A stretch of 23,453 bases of DNA, from positions 1 to 23,453 of the IMG/VR virus record IMGVR_UViG_3300009059_000063; one strand, written 5' to 3'. Under the pieces are notes generated by a model, which had not been told where the DNA came from, did no database searches, and saw only the letters and a program-made list of their open reading frames with translations. Position 1 is the stretch's first letter; each line of letters opens with the position of its first letter. The position numbers and the translations under genes were made by a program. The stretch comes from a virus. Shown piece after piece: positions 1-8,280 of the stretch.

Positions 1-3000
1 AGCCTTTGTTATTTGCTCCACTTATAAATGCTGCACCCGTAACACCTAACTTATAGTTTGCAGATGTTGCTAACCCATTAACACTTACACTACTTGAGAA
101 TGTAGCCGCTCCTGTGGATGCTAATGTTAAAGCAGTAGTAAGTGAAGGATTAAAAGTTATAGAACTACTACCTGTTGATATACCCAAAGAACCTGTTGCT
201 TGATAAATCGTATTACCTGTATCATTACCACTAATTCTTAATCCATATAAATAAGAATAAGCACTTGTGGTTATTGATGTAGCAGTCAATGCCCCACTAA
301 ACCTTCCTGTACCATTAACATCTAGCTTGTAACCTGCGTTAGATACTGTACTATTTGTTAAAAGTAAATTACCATCACTAAATAAGGTCATTGCTTGGGT
401 AAAGGTTATAGCGTTACCTGCCGTTCCTGAAGGAGCGGTTTTCCAAACGTGTTGACCACTATTTTGATTATATGTTGATGCAAAACCATTATTTACATAC
501 TTTTCTGTGCCGTCAGAAAACACATTTTGCACAAAAGACATATTGGAAGCGTTAAAGTTCCAAATAGCACCTGCAGGAGTTTGTAATGCTCTTTGTCCGC
601 TTCCCCACGCACTCGGTGTAACTCCTAATCCTAAATTGCCTGAAGTGTCAAGCCGCATTTTTTCACTTGATGAAGGAACAATAATAAATGGTTGAGCTGC
701 TATTGAACCTGTTGTTCCACCTAAACCAAATAAAGTTCCATTTGAACCAATGTGTGCACTTGTAGATGCGTTAGCAAATTCTATAACTGTGTTTAAATCT
801 GACCCCCCATTTCTTGCAACCTTAATAACATTAGAGTCATTTCTATTTACATATAATTGACCGCCTACCGTTACTGTTGTAGCATCATCTTGAACAATAC
901 TATTACCTATTGTACTTGCACCTGTAAATTTAGGTAGGTAGTTAGTAGTACCTGTTCCTGTAACAGGGTTGGTAAGAATAGTTTGATAAGTAGAACTTGC
1001 AGAAGCTGTAGTTAAATAAGTTGAGTTATCATAACTAATTGTAGTTCCTGATATTTTTACAAATCCAGTACCATTTAACTGAGCTTGCTTAGTGCCTATA
1101 CTTGTTGTAATAGTAGTAGCAAAGTTAGCATCATTACCTAGGGCAGTTGCTAATTCGTTAAGTGTATCTAAAGTTGAAGGAGCTGAGTTAACTAAGTTAG
1201 CTACAGCTGTTGTAACATAAGATTGGGTAGCATAAGTAGCATTATCATAAGTCACTGTAGTACCAGACATTCTTACTAGTCCAGTTCCGTTAAGTTGAGC
1301 TTGAGCTCCTAAACTTGCATTATCAATAGACCATGTTCTGTTTGCAGAAAGATCATATGTTGTACCATTAATGGTTAAAGTTCTTGTAGTCTCTACAGCA
1401 GTTGTGAATGCTGATACATACTTAACTATCTCTACTATGTTTCCTACACCTGTTCCTGTTCCTAATACTACTGTTGTACCATTGGTAGCTGTAAAGTCAG
1501 CGGATGCTAACTTAACACCATTGATAAACACATCTACTAATCCCACTGTATATCCACCAGTTACAGTGAATGTAGTTTGAGCAGCTGTTGCAGTGAATGC
1601 ATAAGTATTTCTAACAGATACATCAGGAGCTATTGTCCAAGATCTGTTAGCACTCAAGTCATAACTAGTACCGTTAATTGTAATAGTACGAGCATTTGTT
1701 ACAGGTGTGTAAGTTAAAGCTGTAGTTACATCAGAAGATGTAAGCGTAATAGCACCTGTACGTGTATTGAAACTAGTTACACCACCTTGATATTGTGGTA
1801 TATTAAGAACACCTGTAGCACTATCATAGGTAGCTGCTCCAGAAGTTCCAGTGGTAGATAAGCTAATAGATGCCCTTGCTAAAGTATCTGTATATTGTGT
1901 AATCGTAGAACTGATAGCACCTGTTGTATTGTTGTAACTTATTCCTGTACTTCCTGATAAAGCTAATCTAGCTCTTGCATCAGTATAATATAGGTTACCA
2001 GATTCAGTAACTTGTGCTGTTGTATAATCTCCAGAAGCTGCAGTAATAGCTCCTGTTCTTGTATTGAATGATGTGACACCACCAGCAATTGTAAATGATC
2101 TATCTGCAGATAAGTCTAGTGCTGTACCATTGATGGTAATAGTTCTAGTCTGTGGAACTTTAGTTCCTATAGAAGTTGCTACAGTGGTAGCAAAACTTGG
2201 ATCGTTACCAAGAGCTGCCGCTAATTCATTTAAAGTATCTAATGTGGCAGGAGAAGATGCTACTAAATTGGCTATTTGAGTTCCAACATAAGTTTGTGTA
2301 GCGTATGAATTAGTTGTAAGATATGTACCTACACGTGCGTCCGTATAATATAAATTTGTTCCCTCAGCTATATTTGTTGTTGTAAGAACAACTGCACCTG
2401 TTAAAGTGTTTACACTTGTTACACCACCTGTTACAGTGATGACACCAGTGCTTGAGTTATAAGAACCAGAACCTGTTACACTAATAGCAGCACGAGCTCT
2501 TGCATCTGTGTAATACAGATTAGTAACCTCAGAAATATTAGCTGTAGTTAATGTCCATGTTCTATTAGCAGTTAAGTCGTAAGTAGTACCATTAATTGTA
2601 AGGGTTCTACTAGCATTTAAACCAGCACCTGCTAAATAAGTTACCACTTCTATAATGTCTCCTGAAACAGCAGCTTGACCTAAAACTATAGAAGCACCAG
2701 TAGTAGCTGTGTACTCTGATGCAGTTAATTTAGAACCATTATAATAAACATCTATTTGACCTGGAATATAACTTGTAGAAAAAGTAGTTTGACCTGCAGT
2801 GGCTGTAAGAGTGTCTACATTTCTTGCATAGACAGATGTACCTAAATTATAAAGACTGTATAAAAATACAGTGACAACATCATCAAGTAAACTAGCATCT
2901 GTCAATATTATAGTGGTTCCATTAGTAGCGGTATATTGACTAGCACTTATATATACACCATTAATTACCACGTCAATATATCCAACATTATAACCACCAG

Positions 3001-3619
3001 AAATTGTAAAAACAGTTTGACCTGCTGTAGCTATAAATTCTTGAATAGTTTTATAGTTTACATTACCACCACCACCACCACTTACTGTAACAACACCTGT
3101 AGCAGCATCAATAGATAAACCTGTACCTATTTTAATACCTCCTAAAACACTAGATGTAGCAATAGGTAAAGTGTATGTAGTAGGAGCTGCACCATTTACC
3201 CATTGGGTACCATTGTATTGAAGTACTTGGTTAGCAGATGGAGATGTAAGAGTTACATCAGAAAGTCCAGCAAGGGTTGTTACAATGCTTACAGCATTAG
3301 TAGAGATAGAAGTAATTCTTCCTTTTGCATCCACTACAATAGTAGGAATATTAGAAGCATTACCATAGGTACCGGCACTTACACCAGAGTTGGCTAATGT
3401 TAATGCAATAGAAGTAGTACCTGACCCGGTGGCATCACCGGATACAGTTATAGTTTGGTTAGCAGAAAGATAAGACTGATTCTTAATGAATGCAGTCGTA
3501 GCTAACTTTGTAGAATTATCATTGGTTGCAGGAGTCTGACCGGTAGCAGTATTGTTAAGAGTAACTACACCATCTACTGTCAGACCGGCCTTAGCCAGTA
3601 TGTCAGATAGAAACTTCAT
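1..3619 (-). CDS. Giant tail fibre/appendage protein, N-terminal 1206 residues (3' end outside window)
   Basis: A reading frame opens at the ATG at 3619 (MKFLSDILAKAGLTVDG) and stays open in the stretches I translated down to base 1, so the C-terminus lies outside. Composition is Thr/Ser/Gly/Asn/Ala-rich and beta-repetitive with almost no Cys, typical of phage fibres. Three copies of a module with core ATAGQTTF...YTATNGTT lie at about residues 192-253, 267-328 and 674-735. Four TINGTxYDLSANRTW motifs lie near residues 340, 493, 646 and 748. GGVTSFNTRTGAIT-type motifs recur, and two copies of a stretch with APSTLDTLNELATALGND, a common tail-fibre motif, occur near residues 450-485 and 795-840. 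After about residue 880 it becomes a non-repetitive beta-rich section (LGLGVTPSAWGSG, LDVNGTGRFSG) that in related proteins often precedes a chaperone-type C-terminal domain; that domain is not visible here. The role as host-contacting fibre or tailspike is inference. It follows three short appendage genes in the same direction. Confidence 0.85.
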   Translation of the reverse strand, partial: MKFLSDILAKAGLTVDGVVTLNNTATGQTPATNDNSTKLATTAFIKNQSYLSANQTITVSGDATGSGTTSIALTLANSGVSAGTYGNASNIPTIVVDAKGRITSISTNAVSIVTTLAGLSDVTLTSPSANQVLQYNGTQWVNGAAPTTYTLPIATSSVLGGIKIGTGLSIDAATGVVTVSGGGGGNVNYKTIQEFIATAGQTVFTISGGYNVGYIDVVINGVYISASQYTATNGTTIILTDASLLDDVVTVFLYSLYNLGTSVYARNVDTLTATAGQTTFSTSYIPGQIDVYYNGSKLTASEYTATTGASIVLGQAAVSGDIIEVVTYLAGAGLNASRTLTINGTTYDLTANRTWTLTTANISEVTNLYYTDARARAAISVTGSGSYNSSTGVITVTGGVTSVNTLTGAVVLTTTNIAEGTNLYYTDARVGTYLTTNSYATQTYVGTQIANLVASSPATLDTLNELAAALGNDPSFATTVATSIGTKVPQTRTITINGTALDLSADRSFTIAGGVTSFNTRTGAITAASGDYTTAQVTESGNLYYTDARARLALSGSTGISYNNTTGAISSTITQYTDTLARASISLSTTGTSGAATYDSATGVLNIPQYQGGVTSFNTRTGAITLTSSDVTTALTYTPVTNARTITINGTSYDLSANRSWTIAPDVSVRNTYAFTATAAQTTFTVTGGYTVGLVDVFINGVKLASADFTATNGTTVVLGTGTGVGNIVEIVKYVSAFTTAVETTRTLTINGTTYDLSANRTWSIDNASLGAQAQLNGTGLVRMSGTTVTYDNATYATQSYVTTAVANLVNSAPSTLDTLNELATALGNDANFATTITTSIGTKQAQLNGTGFVKISGTTISYDNSTYLTTASASSTYQTILTNPVTGTGTTNYLPKFTGASTIGNSIVQDDATTVTVGGQLYVNRNDSNVIKVARNGGSDLNTVIEFANASTSAHIGSNGTLFGLGGTTGSIAAQPFIIVPSSSEKMRLDTSGNLGLGVTPSAWGSGQRALQTPAGAIWNFNASNMSFVQNVFSDGTEKYVNNGFASTYNQNSGQHVWKTAPSGTAGNAITFTQAMTLFSDGNLLLTNSTVSNAGYKLDVNGTGRFSGALTATSITTSAYSYLYGLRISGNDTGNTIYQATGSLGISTGSSSITFNPSLTTALTLASTGAATFSSSVSVNGLATSANYKLGVTGAAFISGANNKG
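1415..1598 (-). repeat. Third ATAGQTTF/YTATNGTT module of the fibre gene
   Basis: The translation reads FTATAAQTTFTVTGGYTVG, then DVFINGVKL, FTATNGTTVVL and IVEIVKYV. This is the same module order as the tandem pair at 2635-3045. It is immediately preceded and followed by TINGTxYDLSANR motifs, so here the two repeat types alternate. Confidence 0.7.
2635..3045 (-). repeat. Tandem pair of ATAGQTTF/YTATNGTT modules within the fibre gene
   Basis: Two adjacent modules of about 60 residues share the order ATAGQTxF, GGYxVGxxDVxxNG, YTATNGTTIxL, and a final D/GxVExxxYL. They are separated by about 14 residues (VYARNVDTL). A third, more distant copy lies at about 1415-1598, so one copy was probably moved or duplicated separately. 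Confidence 0.75.
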
Positions 3620-3631
3620 TCAGTTTATTTA

Positions 3632-4843
3632 TTATAGTGAGCTAACTACTACTCTATAAGTATCAGCTACAGGTGTACCAGCAAATGTTAATGTAACAAC
3701 AGAAGTAGATGTCTTAACAACGTCTACTAACACTTCATTATCAGATGAATCTGTCACTTGAACAAATACATCTTTAGTGCCTAAGTTATGTGTTACTGTT
3801 TGAGCTCCAGCTGCTGCAACTACAACGTTAGTTGCATACTTGTAAGTAGCTAAGTTTGTCTTTAACTTTAATGGAGTGACAATTGTGATATCATCAGTAC
3901 CTGTGTTAGTCTCAGTCTGAGTAGCAATTTCTGCAATACCCGTTCTTGTTTCTGTAGCAGTACGAGCAGATAATGTAGCAGGAGTGATAGCTTTTACAGA
4001 ATCAGTTCCTGTTTGTACCTCAGCAGATGTTGCTAAGTAAACAAGACCTAAAACAGTTGTAGTGGCTTGATCACGGTTAACCTCTAAAGATGTCCAGTTA
4101 GCTGCAAATACACTTGTTGAAGCAGAGTTAACTGTTGCAATCAACATATCACCTACATTAAAAGAGACACCATCAACTGTACCTGCAACAGATACATACC
4201 AATAGTCACCTTTTTTAGTACCAACTACTGGAGTAGAACCTACTGGGAAAGAACCAGAAGAAGCATCCCATCCACTTTCTAAGTTACCTAAAGCACCAAT
4301 CTGTGCATCCACATAAGTTTTTACTGCTGTAGATGTAGGAATGTTAGCATTAGAAGCTGTAGCTAATGTACCATCAGTGATAACACTCACCTCAGCTGCG
4401 TTAGCAGTACCTCCAGTTACATTACCTACAACAGTCATTGTAGCAAGCTGTTGTAACTTAGCAAAGGTCACTGCGTTAGCATTGATTTTTAAAGTGGTCA
4501 CTGCAGAGTCAGCTAATTTAGCTGTAGATACTCCTAAGTCTTTAATTCTTAAAGTGTCAGAACTAATTTCAATAGTAACATTATCAACGTTTACATCAAG
4601 AGTGATTACATCACCGTTACCTGATGTTGAGGCAGTAAGACCTGCTCCACCAAGTACATCTTGAATGTCTCCTGACATGTCAATCCACGCTGCACTATCC
4701 CAGAAATAAACTCTGGCATCAGCTGTGTTATAATAAATTTGTCCTACAACTGGTGAGGACGGGGCCGTAGCCAAGTTTTGTAAGGCTACGTTTAGTATCT
4801 GGTTTTTACTAAAGTCCAGACTGGTAAGAACTTTTTTAGACAT
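3632..4843 (-). CDS. Tail fibre-type appendage protein with fibre repeats
   Basis: This 403-residue protein starts MSKKVLTSLDFSKNQILN, a DFxKNQILN head that also opens the next upstream gene (4859-5386). Next comes a GQIYYNTADARVYFWDSAAW block (about 34-53). Two phage tail-fibre repeats follow at about residues 260-291 (VLGLVYLATSAEVQTGTDSVKAITP, abbreviated here to its pattern G-L/I-xx-A-T-xx-E-x-x-x-G-T-D) and 300-329 (TGIAEIATQTE...TGTDD). A C-terminal beta domain (about 349-403) opens with TVTHNLGTKDVFVQV and is shared with the two short neighbours. No enzymatic motif is visible. The repeats and position argue for an elongated, probably trimeric, virion fibre that attaches by its N-terminal motif; that attachment is inference. 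It is separated by 12 nt from the giant fibre gene. Confidence 0.8.
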   Translation of the reverse strand: MSKKVLTSLDFSKNQILNVALQNLATAPSSPVVGQIYYNTADARVYFWDSAAWIDMSGDIQDVLGGAGLTASTSGNGDVITLDVNVDNVTIEISSDTLRIKDLGVSTAKLADSAVTTLKINANAVTFAKLQQLATMTVVGNVTGGTANAAEVSVITDGTLATASNANIPTSTAVKTYVDAQIGALGNLESGWDASSGSFPVGSTPVVGTKKGDYWYVSVAGTVDGVSFNVGDMLIATVNSASTSVFAANWTSLEVNRDQATTTVLGLVYLATSAEVQTGTDSVKAITPATLSARTATETRTGIAEIATQTETNTGTDDITIVTPLKLKTNLATYKYATNVVVAAAGAQTVTHNLGTKDVFVQVTDSSDNEVLVDVVKTSTSVVTLTFAGTPVADTYRVVVSSL

Positions 4844-4858
4844 GAGATTTTATTTTAA

Positions 4859-5386
4859 TTAATTTAAGAAGGCTTTGCCGCTAAACGAAGCTGAAAAGTT
4901 TAAGGTTAAAGAATTGACACCGTTATACACCACTTCCCCTATTATTTCAGAGCTAGCAGTATCAACAATTGTTACAGAGGGATATTTATTTAGATTATGA
5001 GTTATACTCCAAGAAGAAGCTGGAACAGATTGATCATGGATATAAGCATAATTAAAATTATCTGATATAAAAGTATTGTCTCTGTATGTTAGTTTTATAT
5101 TTCTATTAGTAGTTGTACTAGTAATATCTATATCAAGAACTGATCTATTATAAGATTCTGCTATTGATGTATATTGAGCATCTGTTAAACCTATTGGCTT
5201 AAAACTGTTACCATCCCAAGTATAAAAAATAGTAACATCTTTATCATATACTATCAACCCCTTATCATTACTATTTAATGTTGATGCTAATGTTGTACGT
5301 TCTATTGTAGATACGGGATGCAGTTTAGCATTAAGAATCTGGTTCTTATTAAAATCATAGTCAACATATATTTTCTGTACTGCCAT
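4859..5386 (-). CDS. Short appendage protein (DFNKNQILN head, HNL-type C-terminal domain)
   Basis: This 175-residue protein begins MAVQKIYVDYDFNKNQILN, matching the head of the 403-residue protein downstream. It has a YDKDVTIFYTWDGNSFKPIG segment equivalent to that protein's VYFWDSAAW block, and a C-terminal domain SWSITHNLNKYPSVTIVD ending SGKAFLN. It therefore has the two ends of the longer fibre without the central repeats. It overlaps the upstream gene by one base (TAATG). A short virion appendage or adaptor is the likeliest role, from architecture only. Confidence 0.7.
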   Translation of the reverse strand: MAVQKIYVDYDFNKNQILNAKLHPVSTIERTTLASTLNSNDKGLIVYDKDVTIFYTWDGNSFKPIGLTDAQYTSIAESYNRSVLDIDITSTTTNRNIKLTYRDNTFISDNFNYAYIHDQSVPASSWSITHNLNKYPSVTIVDTASSEIIGEVVYNGVNSLTLNFSASFSGKAFLN

Positions 5387-5985
5387 TATGATAAATATGC
5401 TTTACCTGCTACAGGTTGATTAAACGTAATTTTTAAAACATTAGTGTCAATATATTCAACAACACCTTGCATGTCAATTCCTGAAGCATCTTCTGTAAAT
5501 ACACTTGGTTTGAAACCCATTCTATGATCAACTGTCCATACTAAAGCAGGAGCAGTTTGTGTATAAACATAAGACATGTTATTATTTATAGTGATAGCTG
5601 GACTAAGATTAATTCTTGTAACTGCTCCATTAGCATTCACTTGAATCACATTCGTATCAGGTGCACCACTAACTTGGTAGTTAATAGCTAATCTTTGTGG
5701 ACCAATGTTTTCATTAGTCATATAGTATCCTTGTCCACCATGTAAATATAGATTATGATCATACTCTACAGGTAACCAAGTTTGATGTTGTAAATTAGAA
5801 GTTGTTAAAGCACCTGCATCATCAAAAGCTTGCCAGTCTGTTAACTCCTTTCTCATAAAAGTTAAGTCAGATTCTAACTCTGCTTTACAAGAAGTAATAC
5901 CATATCTAACCTCTCTGAACTTTCTGTAAACAGAATCAGCATAGTTTAGGGTATGTTTTGCTTTATGAAATAAGAAGTTCTTCAT
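5386..5985 (-). CDS. Appendage protein with HNL-type C-terminal domain
   Basis: This 199-residue protein has its own N-terminal half (MKNFLFHKAKHTLNYADSVYR..., then QHQTWLPVEYDHNLYLHGGQGYY), which lacks the KNQILN head of its downstream neighbours. Its C-terminal domain (about 143-199) reads VWTVDHRMGFKPSVFTEDASG and ends VAGKAYLS, homologous by eye to the C-termini of the 175- and 403-residue proteins. The polar N-terminal helices could dock it to the tail or neck, but this is inference. Its stop overlaps the next start as TAATG. Confidence 0.65.
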   Translation of the reverse strand: MKNFLFHKAKHTLNYADSVYRKFREVRYGITSCKAELESDLTFMRKELTDWQAFDDAGALTTSNLQHQTWLPVEYDHNLYLHGGQGYYMTNENIGPQRLAINYQVSGAPDTNVIQVNANGAVTRINLSPAITINNNMSYVYTQTAPALVWTVDHRMGFKPSVFTEDASGIDMQGVVEYIDTNVLKITFNQPVAGKAYLS

Positions 5986-5998
5986 CTATCTTTTTTAC

Positions 5999-6193
5999 TT
6001 AAGAGTTAAATTGTTCATCCATTGTTAAATTAGTTTGTATCTCTCCATTCTGTTGAATGTTTAAAATCCTAAGAGCTGTTAGATTCTGCTCATAAGATAT
6101 AATACAACTACCGCAAACTTTGTTTCCATCAGTGGCAATCCTGTCTTGACATCCGCAAGTAATTTGAGAGCCACAATTAGTACATGTTCTCAT
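5999..6193 (-). CDS. Small zinc-ribbon protein
   Basis: A 64-residue protein with CxxC knuckles: C4/C7 (CTNC), C13/C15 (CGC) and C27/C30 (CGSC), enough for one or two zinc sites. A polar, Asn/Gln-rich tail follows. It may be a virion-associated or DNA/RNA-binding structural zinc protein, but nothing in the sequence decides this. The start is supported by the upstream leader ATAAAAACCAAA and by the first Cys pair lying only three residues in. It sits between tail accessory genes. Confidence 0.6.
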   Translation of the reverse strand: MRTCTNCGSQITCGCQDRIATDGNKVCGSCIISYEQNLTALRILNIQQNGEIQTNLTMDEQFNS

Positions 6194-6219
6194 ATATTTT
6201 GGTTTTTATAAATACAAAG

Positions 6220-6774
6220 TTAAGTATAGCAAGCCATTGTACTCACTAATTTACTTAATCTTTTTTTAGCATAGCTAAACAACTCCATACCAGCTTCAGG
6301 CTCATGGGCATATTCCACCTTACCTCTTGCTGCTTCTATGAAGCTTTTTATCATCCTTAGTTCAGCTAGTTTTTCTTTGATCTCAGGTTCTGGATCACAA
6401 GCCGCTAATTCTAAAGAAGCTAAAATATTATAATACTGATTCATGGTTTGAGCAGTCCTTAAATGGTTATACTCAACAAATACAGAAGAGTTAGGTGAAA
6501 CTGAATAGTTAATCACATAAATACCATCTGGGATATTCTGAAAGTTTTCTCCACAAAATGATCTTTGTAGCCCTAAACTACATGCAGAAAGGACTAAATT
6601 AAAGCTTGGTAGAGTTTCTATAGACACTGGCAAGTTAAAGCCAGGTGAGGTTATACGTAAAGTACCACAGTCAATAGTCATACCCTCAGCATAAATACTG
6701 GTATCAAATACACGGAAAACCTTGATATTGTTAGATTCTGGCAGCTCTAAACTTAACTGGTGTTTGGTAGCCAT
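6220..6774 (-). CDS. Conserved tail-block protein of unknown function
   Basis: This 184-residue protein seems to have two parts. Residues about 1-105 look beta-rich (LSLELPESNNIKVFRVFD, GTLRITSPGFNLP, GIYVINYSVSPN). Residues about 106-184 look alpha-helical, with a polar coiled segment (EIKEKLAELRMIKSFIEAARGK) and a basic end (AKKRLSKL). I do not recognise a named family. It is the first gene after the terminator at 6864-6892, so it needs its own promoter or readthrough. Its place between a major virion protein and the fibre genes suggests a tail or fibre-attachment role (inference). Confidence 0.6.
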   Translation of the reverse strand: MATKHQLSLELPESNNIKVFRVFDTSIYAEGMTIDCGTLRITSPGFNLPVSIETLPSFNLVLSACSLGLQRSFCGENFQNIPDGIYVINYSVSPNSSVFVEYNHLRTAQTMNQYYNILASLELAACDPEPEIKEKLAELRMIKSFIEAARGKVEYAHEPEAGMELFSYAKKRLSKLVSTMACYT

Positions 6775-6863
6775 ATGTATAAACTTTATAAATTTGCATT
6801 AATTAAAAAAGAGTAGTCCTCATAAATAATATAAGATAATTTACGGACTTTTCCAAAAACAAA

Positions 6864-6892
6864 AAGGGAGGAGTACATAAGTACCCTCCCTT
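6864..6892 (-). terminator. Rho-independent terminator after the 441-residue virion protein gene
   Basis: On the minus strand, AAGGGAGG pairs with CCTCCCTT (8 bp). Four further pairs (GTAC/GTAC) lie inside, with one bulged base, around a TTAT loop. The 3' arm runs into TTTTTGTTTTT. The hairpin starts about 20 nt after the TAG of the 441-residue gene. This is the clearest terminator in the window and splits the neck/tail genes from the fibre block. Confidence 0.85.
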
Positions 6893-6912
6893 CAAGTTTT
6901 AGGATATTTCTA

Positions 6913-8238
6913 CTAGATAGTCTCTAAAGATACTGCATTACCAGCAGCCGTGCAAGAACTTGTAATGAAGTTAGTAATTGATGTAGTAGAAGTACCAGTT
7001 GGTACGTGAACTACGATCAAATACTGATCATTATCAAAAGTAGAGCTAGGGTTGTTAAATCTAGGCACATTGTGTAAAATTAACACTCTATCGTATAAAG
7101 CTGAACGAGTGATAGTAGCTAAAGCAGGATCTGCTTCAATCTCTCTCATACGTAAGCTGTCTACACGAGAACTATCAGGATAAGCATTTTGTAAGTAACG
7201 ACCATCTAAGATCAACTCACGTAATACTGTTTCACCAATACCAGAAACTTGTTGTGGTGCTTGGATTTCACTATAAACAAAACCGTTTACAGCACATGCA
7301 TCACCAGATTCGTCTGTAAAAGAAGCGTAAATAAATACAGGCTCTTTTTCATAGAAGTCAGTTGGAGTGAAAGTGGCATTACCAAAAACAGTGTCTACAT
7401 AAGAACCAGTAATCTCTAAATGAGCATCTACAGCAGCAATGTTATTTGCAACTGTCTCAGCAGTGTAAGTAGAGGTGGCAATCTCAGTGTAGAACTTAAT
7501 AGCAGCACCGTTTGCAATTGTAGAAGCAACGTCTAATGTAACAGCAGTACCAGATACAGCAGTAACTTTAACTACACCAACAATACCAGTAGCAACTACT
7601 TTTTGACCTACTACAACACCAGTTCCAGAAGCAACTGTTAATGCAGTAGAAGCAGATAAAGCAGCACCTGCAGTTGTTGCAGCTGCTTTCTTCCAAACTT
7701 TTGCAGCAACAAAGTCTTTCAACAATGGAGCGTCATTAACTTGGTCTTTCCACTTCAATAATACAACAGCAGCGTCTACAGTGTTTGTAGTACCAGCAAC
7801 GGTATCACAACCAGTGTAAGCATCCAATGTTTTGTACAATTGGTGGTTTAAAAAACGTAAAGCAGGAGATCCTTTAATGTCTAAACGAAGACGTAAAGTA
7901 TCATCACTGTTTACTACAGCCCCAGTAGCGTCAACTTTAACGATTTGATTCTTAGCCACCTTTGCAGATGATTTGATCAAACGGCTGATGTACTTAGGGT
8001 TGATTGTTTTACTTTTTACAGACTCTTGGTATCCACCGTGTACGGGGCCAATTTTGTCTTTGGTAAAGTAAGAACCTTGTGCAAGGATGAATGGAGCAGC
8101 TTGAGCAGAAACTACTTGGTAAGACTTGGCATCAAAGAAACCAATTTGACCAGCAGTTAAAGCGTTAGTTCCACCAGAGCTTGCTAAAGTCGTACTTGCA
8201 GGCAAGAAGGACTTACGGAATGCATTAGGAAAATACAT
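6913..8238 (-). CDS. Probable major virion structural protein
   Basis: A 441-residue protein starting MYFPNAFRKSFLPAST, an N-terminus I associate with structural proteins of Bacteroidota phages. Residues about 1-180 and 255-441 seem to form the core. Between them, about 185-252, is an Ala/Val/Thr/Gly-rich beta segment (ALSASTALTVASGTG, VGQKVVATG, VKVTAVSGTAVTLDVAS) that looks like an inserted surface domain. The dedicated strong terminator and low-Cys, Ala/Thr/Val-rich composition suggest high expression. Capsid-decorating or tail protein are both possible; I cannot choose from sequence alone. A TATAAACCCCAAAAA leader precedes the ATG. Confidence 0.6.
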   Translation of the reverse strand: MYFPNAFRKSFLPASTTLASSGGTNALTAGQIGFFDAKSYQVVSAQAAPFILAQGSYFTKDKIGPVHGGYQESVKSKTINPKYISRLIKSSAKVAKNQIVKVDATGAVVNSDDTLRLRLDIKGSPALRFLNHQLYKTLDAYTGCDTVAGTTNTVDAAVVLLKWKDQVNDAPLLKDFVAAKVWKKAAATTAGAALSASTALTVASGTGVVVGQKVVATGIVGVVKVTAVSGTAVTLDVASTIANGAAIKFYTEIATSTYTAETVANNIAAVDAHLEITGSYVDTVFGNATFTPTDFYEKEPVFIYASFTDESGDACAVNGFVYSEIQAPQQVSGIGETVLRELILDGRYLQNAYPDSSRVDSLRMREIEADPALATITRSALYDRVLILHNVPRFNNPSSTFDNDQYLIVVHVPTGTSTTSITNFITSSCTAAGNAVSLETI

Positions 8239-8280
8239 AGGGCTTTCAATTTTTGGGGTTTATAAATAAAAAAAATGTTT

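Noticed and set aside
507-695. Plus-strand open frame (62 codons)
   Set aside because: It lies wholly inside the giant minus-strand fibre frame; the minus-strand translation is repetitive fibre-like, while this one is not protein-like.
1371-3397. Several plus-strand open frames (1371, 2064, 2936, 3203)
   Set aside because: They mirror the low-complexity Thr/Val/Ser repeats of the fibre gene on the other strand and have no start context.
1-3619. Diversity-generating retroelement acting on the fibre gene
   Set aside because: No reverse transcriptase and no template/variable repeat pair is seen in the window; fibre repeats are structural modules.
4341-4664. 107-codon plus-strand frame
   Set aside because: Antisense shadow of the 403-residue appendage gene; composition is explained by its repeats.
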